Shown one piece after another: positions 7,732 through 17,239 of a DNA stretch of 64,000 nucleotides. The stretch is from Neisseria sp. KEM232. GTDB taxonomy: Bacteria; Pseudomonadota; Gammaproteobacteria; Burkholderiales; Neisseriaceae. Position 1 is the stretch's first letter, and each line of letters opens with the position of its first letter. Under the pieces are notes generated by a model, which was not told the DNA's origin, searched no databases, and saw only the letters and a program-made list of their open reading frames with translations. Location of the stretch: assembly GCF_002237445.1 (NCBI RefSeq), contig NZ_CP022527.1:1364001-1428000 (forward strand). Direction: 5' to 3'. Both the position numbers and the translations under genes were made by a program.

Positions 7732-9099
7732 TTATTTCACGCCGAAGTTGGGCAGTACCAGGGCGCATTTGACGCGCTCGCCGCGCCGGTTGCGCCTGCT
7801 GCGTCCGGCGATTCTGCCGCAGGAGTCGCCGGCGTCCCTGCCTTTGTCGGCTTCGCGGCGCGGCCGGCGCTCTTCGCTGCGGGCGCTGTCGCTGCGGCGG
7901 CGGTTTTCAGACGGCCTCTGCGCGGCACTCTCCTGTGTGCCTTTGTCCCACCATTGCGGTTCGAAGCCTTCGATGCGTTCGACGGCGATGTCGCTGCCGG
8001 TCAGCTCTTTGATGGCTTCGAACATTTTCTGTTCGTTTTCGTCCATCAGCGAGATGGCGACGCCGTCGGCGCCGGCGCGGCCGGTGCGGCCGATGCGGTG
8101 GACGTAGTCTTCGGGCTGGGCGGGCAGCTCGTAGTTGATAACAAAGGGCAGCTCGGCGATGTCGAGGCCGCGGGCGGCGACGTCGGTGGCGACGAGGACG
8201 CGCAGGCTGCCTTCTTTGAAGGCGGCGAGGGTTTCGAGGCGGCTTTGCTGGGATTTGTCGCCGTGGATGGCTTGGGCGGCAATTTCGCGCCGCTGCAAAT
8301 CGCGGGTGACTTGGTCGACGCTTTGTTTGGTTTTGCAGAAGACGATAACCTGCTTAATGTCCAAATCGACGATGAGGCGTTCGAGCAGGTGGCGTTTTTT
8401 GAAGGTGTCGACGGCGATGATGTGCTGTTCGACGTTGGCATTGGCGGTATTCTGCGCGGCGACTTCGACGAGTTCGGGCGCGTTCATAAAGTCTTGCGCG
8501 AGCTTGCGGATGGGGTCGGAGAAGGTGGCGGAAAAGAGCAGGGTTTGGCGCTCGCGCGGCAGCATCTGCATGATGGCGCGGATATCGTCGATGAAACCCA
8601 TGTCGAGCATGCGGTCAGCTTCATCGAGGACAACGATTTCGACTTTGTTGAAGTGAATGTTTTTCTGTTTGACGTGGTCGAGCAGGCGGCCGACGGTGGC
8701 GACGACGATTTCGCAGCCGGCACGCAAATCGGCGGTCTGCTTGTCCATATTCACGCCGCCGAAAAGGACGGTGTGGCGCAGGGGCAGGTTTTTGATGTAG
8801 CCCTGCACGTTTTGGTCGATTTGGTCGGCCAATTCGCGCGTGGGCGTGAGCACGAGCATGCGCACGGGGTGCATGGCTGGCGAGGTGGAGGGGGTGGCGT
8901 AGCGTTTGAGCCGCTCGAGGCTGGGCAGCATGAAGGCGGCGGTTTTGCCGGTGCCGGTTTGCGCGGCAGCCAGCAGATCGTGTCCGGCCAGGGCTTTGGG
9001 AATGGCGGCGGCCTGGATGGGCGTGGGGTTTTCGTAGCCCTGATCGGTGAGGGCAGAGACGATTTCCTGACCCAAACCCAATGAGGAAAAGGGATTCAT
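7732..9099 (-). CDS. rhlE: DEAD-box ATP-dependent RNA helicase RhlE
   Basis: 455 residues from the ATG at 9097-9099 (MNPFSSLGLGQEIVSAL); the open frame extends upstream but only this start fits the family. RhlE helicases unwind RNA in ribosome maturation and mRNA turnover. All core motifs are present: Q motif (GYENPTPIQ), motif I AQTGTGKTA, Ia PTRELA, II DEAD, III SAT, and motif VI HRIGRTGRAG. The C-terminal tail from about residue 380 is Arg- and Ala-rich, as in RhlE, and contains DUS-encoded residues (QRPSEN). It converges with the adhesin gene, sharing the 7657-7709 hairpin. Confidence 0.93.
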   Translation of the reverse strand: MNPFSSLGLGQEIVSALTDQGYENPTPIQAAAIPKALAGHDLLAAAQTGTGKTAAFMLPSLERLKRYATPSTSPAMHPVRMLVLTPTRELADQIDQNVQGYIKNLPLRHTVLFGGVNMDKQTADLRAGCEIVVATVGRLLDHVKQKNIHFNKVEIVVLDEADRMLDMGFIDDIRAIMQMLPRERQTLLFSATFSDPIRKLAQDFMNAPELVEVAAQNTANANVEQHIIAVDTFKKRHLLERLIVDLDIKQVIVFCKTKQSVDQVTRDLQRREIAAQAIHGDKSQQSRLETLAAFKEGSLRVLVATDVAARGLDIAELPFVINYELPAQPEDYVHRIGRTGRAGADGVAISLMDENEQKMFEAIKELTGSDIAVERIEGFEPQWWDKGTQESAAQRPSENRRRSDSARSEERRPRREADKGRDAGDSCGRIAGRSRRNRRGERVKCALVLPNFGVK

Positions 9100-9317
9100 G
9101 GCGGTTCTTTCTGTTTTCAGACGGCCTCTTCGCCGCCTGCGTGATTCGGGGATAGTTTTGAAATAAATGACGGTTCCAAACGGCAAAGGCCGTCTGAAAA
9201 AATACAGCGTCCGACGTGCGGGCAAGGGCGCGCATTATGCCACAAAAGCCCGCCGCCGTTGCGCCCGCGCCTGTGCCGCAGGGCGGGGGGGAAACGCAAG
9301 TTTTCCGCACAAACGGT

Positions 9318-9359
9318 TTGACTTAAATCAAAATAAACCATGTGTTACATTATTACAAT
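9318..9359 (+). promoter_or_regulatory. FNR-type promoter of the TonB-dependent receptor
   Basis: TTGACTTAAATCAA (9318-9331) matches the FNR half-sites TTGAT-N4-ATCAA in nine of ten positions. A near-consensus -10 box TACAAT lies at 9354-9359. The predicted start is about 9366, which puts the FNR site centre (9324.5) at -41.5, the classic class II activator position. No Fur box was recognised nearby. The rest of the gap (9100-9466) holds DUS copies and the receptor leader. Confidence 0.7.
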
Positions 9360-9466
9360 GCGCGCATTTTTGCGGCGACGCAGCCGCGAAAGGCCGTCTG
9401 AAAACAGTTTGCTTGCGCCGTTTTTCCCTACCGATTCCCCTTCCCACACACATCAGGAGCCGATTC

Positions 9467-11674
9467 ATGTCCGCCTTCAAACTTTCCGCCCTCGCCCTCG
9501 CCCTTATCGCCGGCCATGCCGCCGCCGACACCGCCGCACAGGCAGACAACATAGAAGAAAGCGAAGGCGTGGCGCAAGTGACCGTTACCGCCAAAAACCG
9601 CAGCCTGCGCACGGAAAACCGCAACAGCTACGCCGCCTCCGCCCTGCGCTCCACCACCGGCCTGATTCTCGCGCCTAAAGACATTCCCCAGTCCGTTACC
9701 GTCATCACCAAAAAACAGCTCGAAGACCAAGGCATCACCACGCTGGAAGACGCGCTCAAAACCGCCACCGGCGTCAACGTTTTCCAATCCGGCGGCCGCA
9801 CCCACTTCATGTCGCGCGGCTACTTTATCGAGCAGTTTGAAGAAGACGGCATGGCAAGCCAAATCGGCTCGCCCGGCGGCTTCGGCCTCGGCGGCCCCTA
9901 CGGCGACCCGGCCAACGCCACCGATCTGGCGCTTTACGACCGCATCGAAGTGGTGCGCGGCGCGGCCGGTCTGACCCAAGCCAACAGCGAACCGGGCGGC
10001 ACGATTAACGCCGCACGCAAAAAACCCACCGCGCAGCGCCAAATCAGCGCCGACCTTTTGGCCGACCGCTTCGGCAAAATCAACAGCACTTTCGACGCCT
10101 CCGGCACACTCAGCGGCGAACACGGCCTGCGCGGCCGCTTTGTCGGCTCGGCCGCCCGCAACAAAAACTTCCGCGAACGCTCCGGCGGCCGCGACATCCT
10201 GCTCTACGGCGTGATGGAAAAAGACATCGGCGACAACGGCAAACTCACTTGGGGCGCAAGCCGCATCGACAAGAGCGAAACCCCCGACCTTGTCGGCCTG
10301 CCGCTGTATTCAGACGGCCGCGGCCTGCCGCGCAAACGCTATCTGGGCGCGGATTGGAACGAAAGCCGTCTGAAAAAAACCAACCTCTTCGCCGAATACG
10401 AACACTTCTTCAACGACAACTGGAAACTCTCCAGCAAACTTGACTGGCGCAAAACCGCCTCGGAAAAAGAATACTACTTCCTCGGCGGCATCAACGGCGA
10501 GGGCATCGGCACCGACGGCCTGGGCGCAACCTACAGCCACGACCGCTACGACAACGACTCGCGCCAATTTACCTGGCAGAACAACCTCACCGGCCGCTTC
10601 CAAGCGCTCGGCCGCAGCCACGACGTGTTTTTCATGCACAGCTTCTCCAAAGAAAAACACCACACCGTCAACCGCTGGCCCGACGACAGCCGCCGCTTCG
10701 ACGCCGACAGCTTCAACGGCAGCGAAATCGCCAAACCCGACTGGGACGGCGCCGACATCAAAGCGCGCGGCGGCGACGGCCGCTACAAAACCCACGCCTT
10801 CGGCGCGGGTGTGCGCCTCAACCCCACCGAACGCCTGCACATCATGGCCGGCGGCCGCTACACCCGCTGGTACCGCTACCTGATTTGGGACAGAAACCTC
10901 AAAGACAACACCCCGGGCACGGTTAACGAACTCAAACGCAACCGCTTCATCCCCTACGCCGGCGTCACCTACGACCTCACCACGAGCCAAAGCCTCTACG
11001 CCAGCTACACCGCCATCTTCAAGCAAACCATGAACCGCGACGAAAACGACAACCTGCTGCCGCCGATTATGGGGCGCAACTACGAAATCGGCTGGAAAGG
11101 CCAATGGCTTTCAGGCCGTCTGAACACCGCGCTGGCCGCCTATTTCACCGACAAAGACAACGAAAACTTCCGCGTCAACGCCCCCAAACCCTACTGGATC
11201 GCTCTCGACCGCCGCAGCAGGGGCGTGGAAGCCGAAATCTCCGGCGACCTGAGCGAGCGTTGGAAAATCTTCGCCGGCTACACCTTCAACCGCAGCGTCA
11301 ACCGCAACACCATTCCCGGCGGCGTTGCCAGCCGCGAAAAAGGCTACGATTTCAGTACCCACACGCCCAAACACATGTTCCGCCTCTACACCAGCTACAC
11401 CCTGCCGACAGCGGGCAATAAATGGAGCATCGGCCTCGGCATCAACAGCAGCAGCAAAACCTCCAACAGCAGCCGCACCCTCACCCAAGGCGGCTACACC
11501 GTCTGGAACGCCAACCTGCAATACCGCCCCAACGCGCACATGCAGCTCGGCCTCGCCGTCAACAACCTCACCGACAAACGCTACTACACCAACCAATACG
11601 GCCGCAGCTTCGACAGCGGCAACTTTTACGGCGAACCGCGCAACGTCCTGCTCAGCTTCAAATGGAAAATGTAA
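9467..11674 (+). CDS. TonB-dependent siderophore receptor
   Basis: 735 residues from the ATG at 9467, which follows a ribosome-binding site (CAGGAG) and opens a clear signal peptide (cleavage after GHAAA/DTAAQ). It is an outer membrane barrel importing a ferric siderophore with TonB energy. The TonB box region is VAQVTVTAKNR. The plug follows, with APKDIPQSVTVITKKQLEDQ and the EVVRGAAGLTQ motif typical of the ferrichrome/FpvA/FhuE group. The barrel closes with NLTDKRYYTNQYGR and LLSFKWKM. There is no N-terminal signalling domain, so sigma/anti-sigma control is not expected, and the siderophore cannot be named. Upstream is an FNR-type promoter. No siderophore synthesis or ABC genes are adjacent. 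Confidence 0.9.
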   Translation: MSAFKLSALALALIAGHAAADTAAQADNIEESEGVAQVTVTAKNRSLRTENRNSYAASALRSTTGLILAPKDIPQSVTVITKKQLEDQGITTLEDALKTATGVNVFQSGGRTHFMSRGYFIEQFEEDGMASQIGSPGGFGLGGPYGDPANATDLALYDRIEVVRGAAGLTQANSEPGGTINAARKKPTAQRQISADLLADRFGKINSTFDASGTLSGEHGLRGRFVGSAARNKNFRERSGGRDILLYGVMEKDIGDNGKLTWGASRIDKSETPDLVGLPLYSDGRGLPRKRYLGADWNESRLKKTNLFAEYEHFFNDNWKLSSKLDWRKTASEKEYYFLGGINGEGIGTDGLGATYSHDRYDNDSRQFTWQNNLTGRFQALGRSHDVFFMHSFSKEKHHTVNRWPDDSRRFDADSFNGSEIAKPDWDGADIKARGGDGRYKTHAFGAGVRLNPTERLHIMAGGRYTRWYRYLIWDRNLKDNTPGTVNELKRNRFIPYAGVTYDLTTSQSLYASYTAIFKQTMNRDENDNLLPPIMGRNYEIGWKGQWLSGRLNTALAAYFTDKDNENFRVNAPKPYWIALDRRSRGVEAEISGDLSERWKIFAGYTFNRSVNRNTIPGGVASREKGYDFSTHTPKHMFRLYTSYTLPTAGNKWSIGLGINSSSKTSNSSRTLTQGGYTVWNANLQYRPNAHMQLGLAVNNLTDKRYYTNQYGRSFDSGNFYGEPRNVLLSFKWKM

Positions 11675-11692
11675 AGACTGTCTGAAAAGATG

Positions 11693-11769
11693 CCTTTCAG
11701 ACGGCCTGAAACGGCTGCGGCATACACAGGCCGTCTGAAACCCGTTTGGCGGTTTTCAGACGGCCTTTT
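11693..11769. repeat. 77-bp DUS-containing repeat, copy 1
   Basis: This stretch is base-for-base identical to 26393-26469. Each copy has three DUS cores and the spacer GAAACGGCTGCGGCATACAC. It lies just after the receptor gene and probably serves as its terminator. Confidence 0.9.
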
Positions 11770-11820
11770 GCCGTTTTGCAAACAGATATCGGCTTCGGTG
11801 ATCCGATCGGCGAACCCGAA

Positions 11821-11858
11821 AGGCCGTTCCCGCCTTCGCGGGAATGACGTTTCTGAAA
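11821..11858. repeat. DUS/dRS3-like composite repeat
   Basis: A short repeat beginning AGGCCGTTCCCGCCTTCGCG and continuing GGAATGACGTTTCTGAAA. Its middle (TTCCCGCC...GGGAAT) is a small palindrome like the neisserial dRS3 core. Related copies lie near 20097, 22665, 25601, 30449 and 61880. Confidence 0.75.
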
Positions 11859-11879
11859 CCGAAAATCCCGCCGCGCATC

Positions 11880-11937
11880 TGACTCCCTCCCCTGCACCCC
11901 AAGCGCGGGGGAAGGTTAGGGTGGGAGCGGCGTTTTG
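11880..11937. repeat. GC-rich palindromic repeat (REP-like)
   Basis: CTCCCTCCCCTGCACCCC / GCGCGGGGGAAGGTTAGGG is an imperfect inverted repeat related to copies near 25945, 26200 and 40475. The intergenic stretch 11675-12106 otherwise contains only DUS copies and the other two repeats. Confidence 0.6.
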
Positions 11938-12106
11938 CGGAAACGCTTTTCTCCCGCCGCATCCCGCTGGATATTTCCGTGCGGCAAAAGGCCGTCTGAA
12001 AATCCGTTTGCGGTTTTAACGTAGTTGAAACAACGCAAATTCCGTTTTCAGACGGCCTCTTGCCCCATATAATCCGTCGCTTTTCCTCACCCTTCCCCAT
12101 CCTGCC

Positions 12107-13543
12107 ATGCCCGGACACCTGCTCCCCACCCTTCTCCTTGCCGCCCTCCTCGCCTCCTGCGCCTCCTTCACCGAACACACCCCCGCGCCTGTTGAAACCG
12201 CCGCTTCGCTCGGCTTGCCCGATTCTCCCCAGCCGCCGGTTTCGCCCGAGTGGTGGAGCGCGTTAAACGATGCGAAGCTCGACGCGCTGATCGACACCGC
12301 TTTGGCAAAATCGCCCGATTTGGCGGCGGTGGCGGCGCGTTTGCGTCAGGCGGAAGCGGGGGCGCGGCTGGCGGATTCGCAGGGCGGCGTGAAAATCGGT
12401 TTGAACGCAGGCGGCGCGTTTCTCCACCGCGACGGCTTGGGCGGCGGCGACAAATCGCGGCTGGTTACGGAGTTGGAACACCGCCTGTTTGGCGAACACG
12501 GCGTGAACATCGGCTACGAATCGCTGCAACTGCAAGGCCAGTGGTCGCCCGATATTTTCGGCAAATACCGCCACCAGCTCGAAGCCGCGCTGGGGCAGCA
12601 ACGCGCCGTCGAATACGAACGCGCGCAAACGCGGCTGCTGATTGCGCAGGGCGTGGCGGGGTATTACCGCCAATGGCAGATGCTGCTCGAACAGCGGCAA
12701 ATCGTGGAAAAACGTTTTCAAACCAACCGCGAACGCGAGCGCGTGGTGCGCGAACTGATCCGCGCGGGACAACTTGCGCCGAGCAGGCTGTATGCCGTGC
12801 GGCAGGGCAACAGCCGTTTTCAGACGGCCTTGGCTGAAATCGACGCCAACACCGCCCAAGTGCGCCACGCCCTTGCCGCGCTCACGGGGCAGCAGGCGCA
12901 GGCTTTGGACAATTTTTCCCCCAACGCCGCCGCTGCCGTGCCGCAGCCGCCCGTCTCGCAGCTGAGCGCCGATTTGCTCGGCAAACGCCCCGATTTGGCG
13001 GCGCAGCGCGAAGGACTGATGGCGCGGCGGCATTTGGTGCAGAGCGCGAAAACCGAGTTTTATCCGAACATTACGATTAAAGGCTTGGCAGGCTTGGCGA
13101 ATCTGGAAATCGGCCATCTGCCCGCGTCCAAATCGTTTACCGCCGCCGTGTTGCCGAGCGTGAGCCTGCCGATTTTCACATCGGGCGCACTGCGGGCGAA
13201 CCTGTCGAAAAAAGAAGCCGAGTTTGACGAACAGGCGGCGCGTTACAACAAAAACGTGTACACCGCCCTGCGCGAAGCCGCCGACGCGCTCACGCAATAC
13301 GAAGCCGCCGCCCTGTCGGTGCGCGAACAAAGCGAAATGACCGCCCTCGCCCGCAAAAACGCCGCCGCCGCCAAAAGCCGCTGGCAATCGGGCTTGGACA
13401 ACAAACTCGACTACCTCGCCGCGCAGGACGAAACCCTGCAAAACGAAAGCCAGCTCTCGCAGGCGCAAACGAAGCTGTTTAGCGCGTGGCTGGCGTTGAA
13501 TACCGCGTTTGGCGGCGGGTTTGAAGCGGATGGCGGACAATAA
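12107..13543 (+). CDS. RND/MFS-type outer membrane efflux lipoprotein (NodT family)
   Basis: 478 residues of the TolC-like outer membrane factor family. It has a lipoprotein signal with the lipobox LASC (Cys18), then the usual NodT start (WWSALNDAKLDALIDTALAKSPDL) and two copies of the helical/beta duplication. FSPDIFGKYR-like and LPIFTSGALRANLSKKEAEFDEQAARY are typical of the second repeat and coiled-coil domain. It forms the exit duct of a tripartite efflux pump. The inner membrane parts are probably the MFS pump at 14188 and the HlyD adaptor at 16066, downstream on the same strand. A small unrelated-looking gene intervenes. It ends beside a Kingella-type DUS (13553). Confidence 0.88.
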   Translation: MPGHLLPTLLLAALLASCASFTEHTPAPVETAASLGLPDSPQPPVSPEWWSALNDAKLDALIDTALAKSPDLAAVAARLRQAEAGARLADSQGGVKIGLNAGGAFLHRDGLGGGDKSRLVTELEHRLFGEHGVNIGYESLQLQGQWSPDIFGKYRHQLEAALGQQRAVEYERAQTRLLIAQGVAGYYRQWQMLLEQRQIVEKRFQTNRERERVVRELIRAGQLAPSRLYAVRQGNSRFQTALAEIDANTAQVRHALAALTGQQAQALDNFSPNAAAAVPQPPVSQLSADLLGKRPDLAAQREGLMARRHLVQSAKTEFYPNITIKGLAGLANLEIGHLPASKSFTAAVLPSVSLPIFTSGALRANLSKKEAEFDEQAARYNKNVYTALREAADALTQYEAAALSVREQSEMTALARKNAAAAKSRWQSGLDNKLDYLAAQDETLQNESQLSQAQTKLFSAWLALNTAFGGGFEADGGQ

Positions 13544-13655
13544 GGCAGCCCGAAGGCAGCCTGAAAACGGTTTTTCCCTTGTGGGGAAACGTCGGATTCC
13601 AGAATCCGAACGACAGTTATCCCGCTTCGTTTTTGAACCATTCTGTTTTTTCACG

Positions 13656-14084
13656 ATGATTACGCTCAATCAAAAAATTGTCTCGGTAAAAGGACTGTTC
13701 CATGTGTTCCCCACGGAAGACAGCCCTTTTGATTTTCAAAACCTGATTGAAATCTACTTTGGTTTGGAGCGCGGTTCGCTTTTAATCAAATGCAACGGCA
13801 GCAAAGAGAATTTAGCCTGCGAATTCAACCGCGAGCTTGAAAGCGTTTCTTTGGGAGAATACGGGGCGTTCAAAATATTTGATGTGGGCGGGCTTGATCT
13901 GTTCCGTCCGCTGCAAGGCGAGACTTTGCGGGACATGAAAAAACTGTACGACATCCACGGCGAAATCGGTTTCCGCCTGCTGTTCCGACACACTTTGCTT
14001 GATTTGATCAATTGGGGCGACGAATTGCTGGTTTTGCAGCAACCCAATGCTTTATCGGGCGAATATTTTTGTAAACAGGAGTAG
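13656..14084 (+). CDS. Hypothetical protein, partly duplicated at 48.9 kb
   Basis: 142 residues from the ATG at 13656 (MITLNQKIVSVKGLFHVF). I recognise no family. The sequence is acidic/hydrophobic, with no signal peptide or membrane segment; a middle YDIHGEIGFRLLFRHTLLDLINW looks helical. It reads as a small cytosolic protein, possibly an immunity or accessory protein, but that is a guess. GC content is lower than in its neighbours. It is flanked by Kingella-type and ATGCCGTCTGAA-type DUS rather than the local AG-type, pointing to transfer. Its first ~26 codons plus ~100 bases upstream recur inverted at 48846-49027, next to an IS fragment. Confidence 0.6.
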   Translation: MITLNQKIVSVKGLFHVFPTEDSPFDFQNLIEIYFGLERGSLLIKCNGSKENLACEFNRELESVSLGEYGAFKIFDVGGLDLFRPLQGETLRDMKKLYDIHGEIGFRLLFRHTLLDLINWGDELLVLQQPNALSGEYFCKQE

Positions 14085-14187
14085 ACAAGTTTCCCCCGTT
14101 TTCAGGCTGCCTTTCAGACGGCATCAAAGGCAGCCTGAAACCCCAAACGCCGTCTGAAAAACAGCCCCCAAAGGATTCTCAACAACC

Positions 14188-15849
14188 ATGACCCTCAAAC
14201 ACGGCAACTACACTTTCAAGCCGCACGAGATGCCGATGATGGCGGGAACGCCCGCTTCGCCCGACCATCCGAAAAAACGCCGTCTCGCCTATCTCGCCAT
14301 CGGCGTTCTGCTCTCTCTGGCGGCGGGTTTTCAAAACGGTTTTCTCTCTGCCGTGCTGCCGCAGCTGCGCGGCGATTTGGCGTTGGATTTGCAGCAGGGC
14401 GGCTGGATACAGGCGGCGTATTTTATGTCTTACGCCTGCATGAGCATTTTGTTTTTCAAAATCCGCAAGGCGTTCGGCGTGCAGCGTTTTGTGCGCATCA
14501 CGCTGTTTGCGCTGCTCGCCGCCAACCTGTCGCAGCAGCTTTGGCACCATTACGAAGTGGAGTTGTTTGCCCGCGCCTCGGCAGGCATTGCCGCCAGCGG
14601 TTTGCTGGTGTTGTCGATGTATTATTTTATGCAGGCGTTTGCCGGCGAGAAAAAGCTGGCGGGGCTGGTGTTCGGCATCGGGCTGATGCAGGTGGGCACG
14701 CCGCTGGCGCAGGCGTTTGTGCCTTTTCTTTACGCCGACGGCCTGCTCGGCTCGGTATTCGCCTTTCAGACGGCCTTGTCGCTCGCCTGCATCGCCGGAG
14801 TGTCCGCGCTGCCGCTGCCGCCCGGTTTTCACGAACGCGGCTCGTTCACGCTTATGGATGCCGTCAGCTTTACCCTGTTTGCCGTCGGCATCGCGCTGTT
14901 GTGCGCCTTTCTCGTGCAGGGGCGCACGGTGTGGTGGACAACCCATTGGCTGGGCTGGCTGCTCGCGGGCGGCGTGGGGCTGGCCGGGCTGGCGCTGTTT
15001 TTGGAAGCGCGCCGCCGCAAGCCGATGCTCGACTGGCATTGGATGACCGTGCCGCAAATCATCATCTTCGCCGTAATGGGCGCGATGGCGCGGCTTTTGA
15101 CCTCCGAGCAGACCGTCGGCGCGGCGGGGCTGATGGCAACTTTGGGTATCGGCGGCACGCAGATGGGCGGCTTTTACCTGATGATGGCGGCCGCCTCGCT
15201 GGCAGGTGTGATTGCCAGCCTGATTTTGTTGGACATCAACAACATCCGCAAACCCGTAACCATCGCGCTGGCCTGTTTCGCGCTCGGCGCATGGCTGGAA
15301 ATCGGTGTGGGCATGAACACCCGCCCCGCGCAGCTTTATTTCAGCCAAAGCATCGTCGCCTTTGCCACGCTCCTGTTTATGGGGCCGATGATGCTCGAAG
15401 GCATTGTGCGCGCGCTCGCCAAAAGCCCCGACCACATCATGAGCTTCTCCGCCGTATTCGGCCTGTCGCAAACCCTCGGCGGGCTGGCGGGCGCAGGCAT
15501 TTTCAGCGCCTTTCTCACCTACCGCACGCGCGACCGTCTCACCGACATCGCGCAAAACCTCACCTTGGACAACCCCGCGCTCGCCGCCGACATCCAACGC
15601 AACGCTGCCGTGCTCGCCGTTACCCTTTCCGACAAAGCCCTGCTGCAAGGCAAAGCCGTTTCGCAAATCACCGCCCAAGCCGCCCGCGAAGCCGCCGTCG
15701 CCGCATACAGCGACCTATTCGCCCTGCTCGCCGTGATGGCTGGCATATCCGCGCTGGTGTCGTTTGCGCTGTGGGCATACCGCAGGCGTTACAAAATTGA
15801 TATTTTGGCGAATGAGAAAAAGGCGGTGTTTGCGATGCTGGGGAGATAG
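14188..15849 (+). CDS. MFS multidrug efflux transporter (DHA2/EmrB-like)
   Basis: 553 residues with many hydrophobic segments, about 12-14 membrane helices; a large loop lies before the last helix (residues about 445-520). MFS drug:proton antiporters of this length and context work with an HlyD adaptor and an outer membrane duct. Early features are RLAYLAIGVLLSLAAGFQNG (helix 1) and AVLPQLRGDLALDLQQGGWI, then FGIGLMQVGTPLAQAFVP (motif C-like). It lies 103 bases after the small gene at 13656 and upstream of the EmrA-like gene, so the three efflux genes probably make one pump. The substrate cannot be predicted. Confidence 0.85.
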   Translation: MTLKHGNYTFKPHEMPMMAGTPASPDHPKKRRLAYLAIGVLLSLAAGFQNGFLSAVLPQLRGDLALDLQQGGWIQAAYFMSYACMSILFFKIRKAFGVQRFVRITLFALLAANLSQQLWHHYEVELFARASAGIAASGLLVLSMYYFMQAFAGEKKLAGLVFGIGLMQVGTPLAQAFVPFLYADGLLGSVFAFQTALSLACIAGVSALPLPPGFHERGSFTLMDAVSFTLFAVGIALLCAFLVQGRTVWWTTHWLGWLLAGGVGLAGLALFLEARRRKPMLDWHWMTVPQIIIFAVMGAMARLLTSEQTVGAAGLMATLGIGGTQMGGFYLMMAAASLAGVIASLILLDINNIRKPVTIALACFALGAWLEIGVGMNTRPAQLYFSQSIVAFATLLFMGPMMLEGIVRALAKSPDHIMSFSAVFGLSQTLGGLAGAGIFSAFLTYRTRDRLTDIAQNLTLDNPALAADIQRNAAVLAVTLSDKALLQGKAVSQITAQAAREAAVAAYSDLFALLAVMAGISALVSFALWAYRRRYKIDILANEKKAVFAMLGR

Positions 15850-15877
15850 AGGCCGTCTGAAAACCGACCGTAGCTCC

Positions 15878-15974
15878 GTAGGTCGGATACTTGTATCCGA
15901 CAGGCAAACGCAAATCCTGCCGCAACAGATTTTTCCTTGCGGGAAAACGTCGGATTCAAGAATCCGACCTACGC
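15878..15974. repeat. GTAGGTCGG palindromic element
   Basis: A 97-base element has inverted ends (GTAGGTCGGAT ... ATCCGACCTAC) and inner inverted copies of GTCGGATTC/GAATCCGAC. Related elements occur at 50481-50551 and 50945-51013, with partial ones near 13585, 48965 and 55260. It could form a long stem in RNA. Confidence 0.75.
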
Positions 15975-16065
15975 AGCCTGAAAACACCCAAACGCACAGA
16001 CGATTTATATTTTCAGACGGCCTCCACGCAGTCTGAAACCCAAACTTTGAAACGGAAATCCGACA

Positions 16066-17181
16066 ATGACCGAACAAACTCCCAACCCCGAACAAACCCC
16101 CGAGCCGCAAACCCAAACGCCGTCTGAAACGTCCGAGCCCGCCCAATGGCAGCCTGAAAAACGCCGTTTCGGCGGCATCGCCATTCTTACCGCCACCGCC
16201 GCAGGCGTATTGCTCTCGCTGTATGCATGGCGGCTGCCGCCGTTCGGTTTGGGCGAAATCCATACCAACAACGCCTATGTGCGCGGCAGCGTGACCGTGG
16301 TCAGCCCGCGCGTGGGCGGCTATGTGCAGAAGGTTTTGGTGAACGATTTTGCCGAAGTGAAAAAGGGCGACCCTCTGGTAGAGATTGACCCCGCGCCCTA
16401 TCAGGCGAAAGTGGCGCAGGCAAAGGCAGGCTTGGCGGCTCAGCAGGCGGCGTTAAGCAAAACCACGCAGGACAAGGCTTCCGCGCTGGCGGCATCCAAA
16501 GCCAATCAGGCGGTGATTGACAACGCCCAAGCCCAGCTTGACCGCGCCCGTCGCGAGTGGCAGCGCATTCAGACGGCCTCGCCCGATGCCGTGTCGCAAA
16601 GCAGCCGCGATGCCGCGCAAACCGCCGTCAAACAGGCCGAAGCAGGCTTGCAGCAGGCGCGCCAGCAATACGCCGTGGCGCAGCAAAACATTATCAACAC
16701 AGGCGTCGGCCGCGAAGGCGCACAAGCGGGCATTGCCAACGCGCAGGCGCTGCTGGATTTGGCGGAACAAGAGCTCGGCCACACCGTGATTTACGCCCCC
16801 GCCAGCGGCAAACTCGGCGAAGTGGCGGTGAAACAAGGCCAGCTCGTCAGCGCGGGCACGCAACTGATGTCGGTAGTGCCGCCCGAGCGTTGGGTCATCG
16901 CCAATATCAAAGAAACCGATATGGCCAACGTGAAAATCGGGCAGAGTGCCAGCGTGAGTATCGACGCACTCGGCGGCAAGGCGTTCAGCGGCAAAGTTGC
17001 CGAAATCTCGCCCGCCACCTCCTCCGAATTCAGCCTGATTAAAGCCGACAGCGGCACGGGCAACTTCGTGAAAATCGCCCAGCGCATCGCGGTGAAAATC
17101 ACGCTGGATGCGGGGCAGAAAGATTGGGAACGTTTGTCGCCCGGGATGTCGGCGGAAGTAACCGTGTCCACACGACAATAA
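16066..17181 (+). CDS. HlyD/EmrA family membrane fusion protein
   Basis: 371 residues. A short cytosolic N-terminus is followed by one membrane helix (residues about 45-63, GGIAILTATAAGVLLSLYAW), the first biotinyl-lipoyl half (GSVTVVSPRVGGYVQKVLVN), a long alpha-helical hairpin (about 110-230), the second lipoyl half (YAPASGKLGEVAVKQGQ) and a beta-barrel domain (RWVIANIKETDMANVKIGQ). This is the periplasmic adaptor that connects an MFS pump to an outer membrane duct, as EmrA does. It lies 216 bases after the MFS gene; a palindromic element in the gap could affect expression. Both AG-type and Kingella-type DUS cores occur in its 5' part. Confidence 0.9.
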   Translation: MTEQTPNPEQTPEPQTQTPSETSEPAQWQPEKRRFGGIAILTATAAGVLLSLYAWRLPPFGLGEIHTNNAYVRGSVTVVSPRVGGYVQKVLVNDFAEVKKGDPLVEIDPAPYQAKVAQAKAGLAAQQAALSKTTQDKASALAASKANQAVIDNAQAQLDRARREWQRIQTASPDAVSQSSRDAAQTAVKQAEAGLQQARQQYAVAQQNIINTGVGREGAQAGIANAQALLDLAEQELGHTVIYAPASGKLGEVAVKQGQLVSAGTQLMSVVPPERWVIANIKETDMANVKIGQSASVSIDALGGKAFSGKVAEISPATSSEFSLIKADSGTGNFVKIAQRIAVKITLDAGQKDWERLSPGMSAEVTVSTRQ

Positions 17182-17187
17182 ACATAC

Positions 17188-17220
17188 AGGCCGTCTGAAA
17201 CCTGATTCAGACGGCCTTTT
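17188..17220 (+). terminator. DUS-pair terminator after the EmrA-like gene
   Basis: Inverted DUS arms (AGGCCGTCTGAA / TTCAGACGGCCT) around a short loop, followed by TTTT. The next gene starts only 20 bases later, so read-through is possible. Confidence 0.7.
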
Positions 17221-17239
17221 GCAGCGCGAAAGCAAGCAT

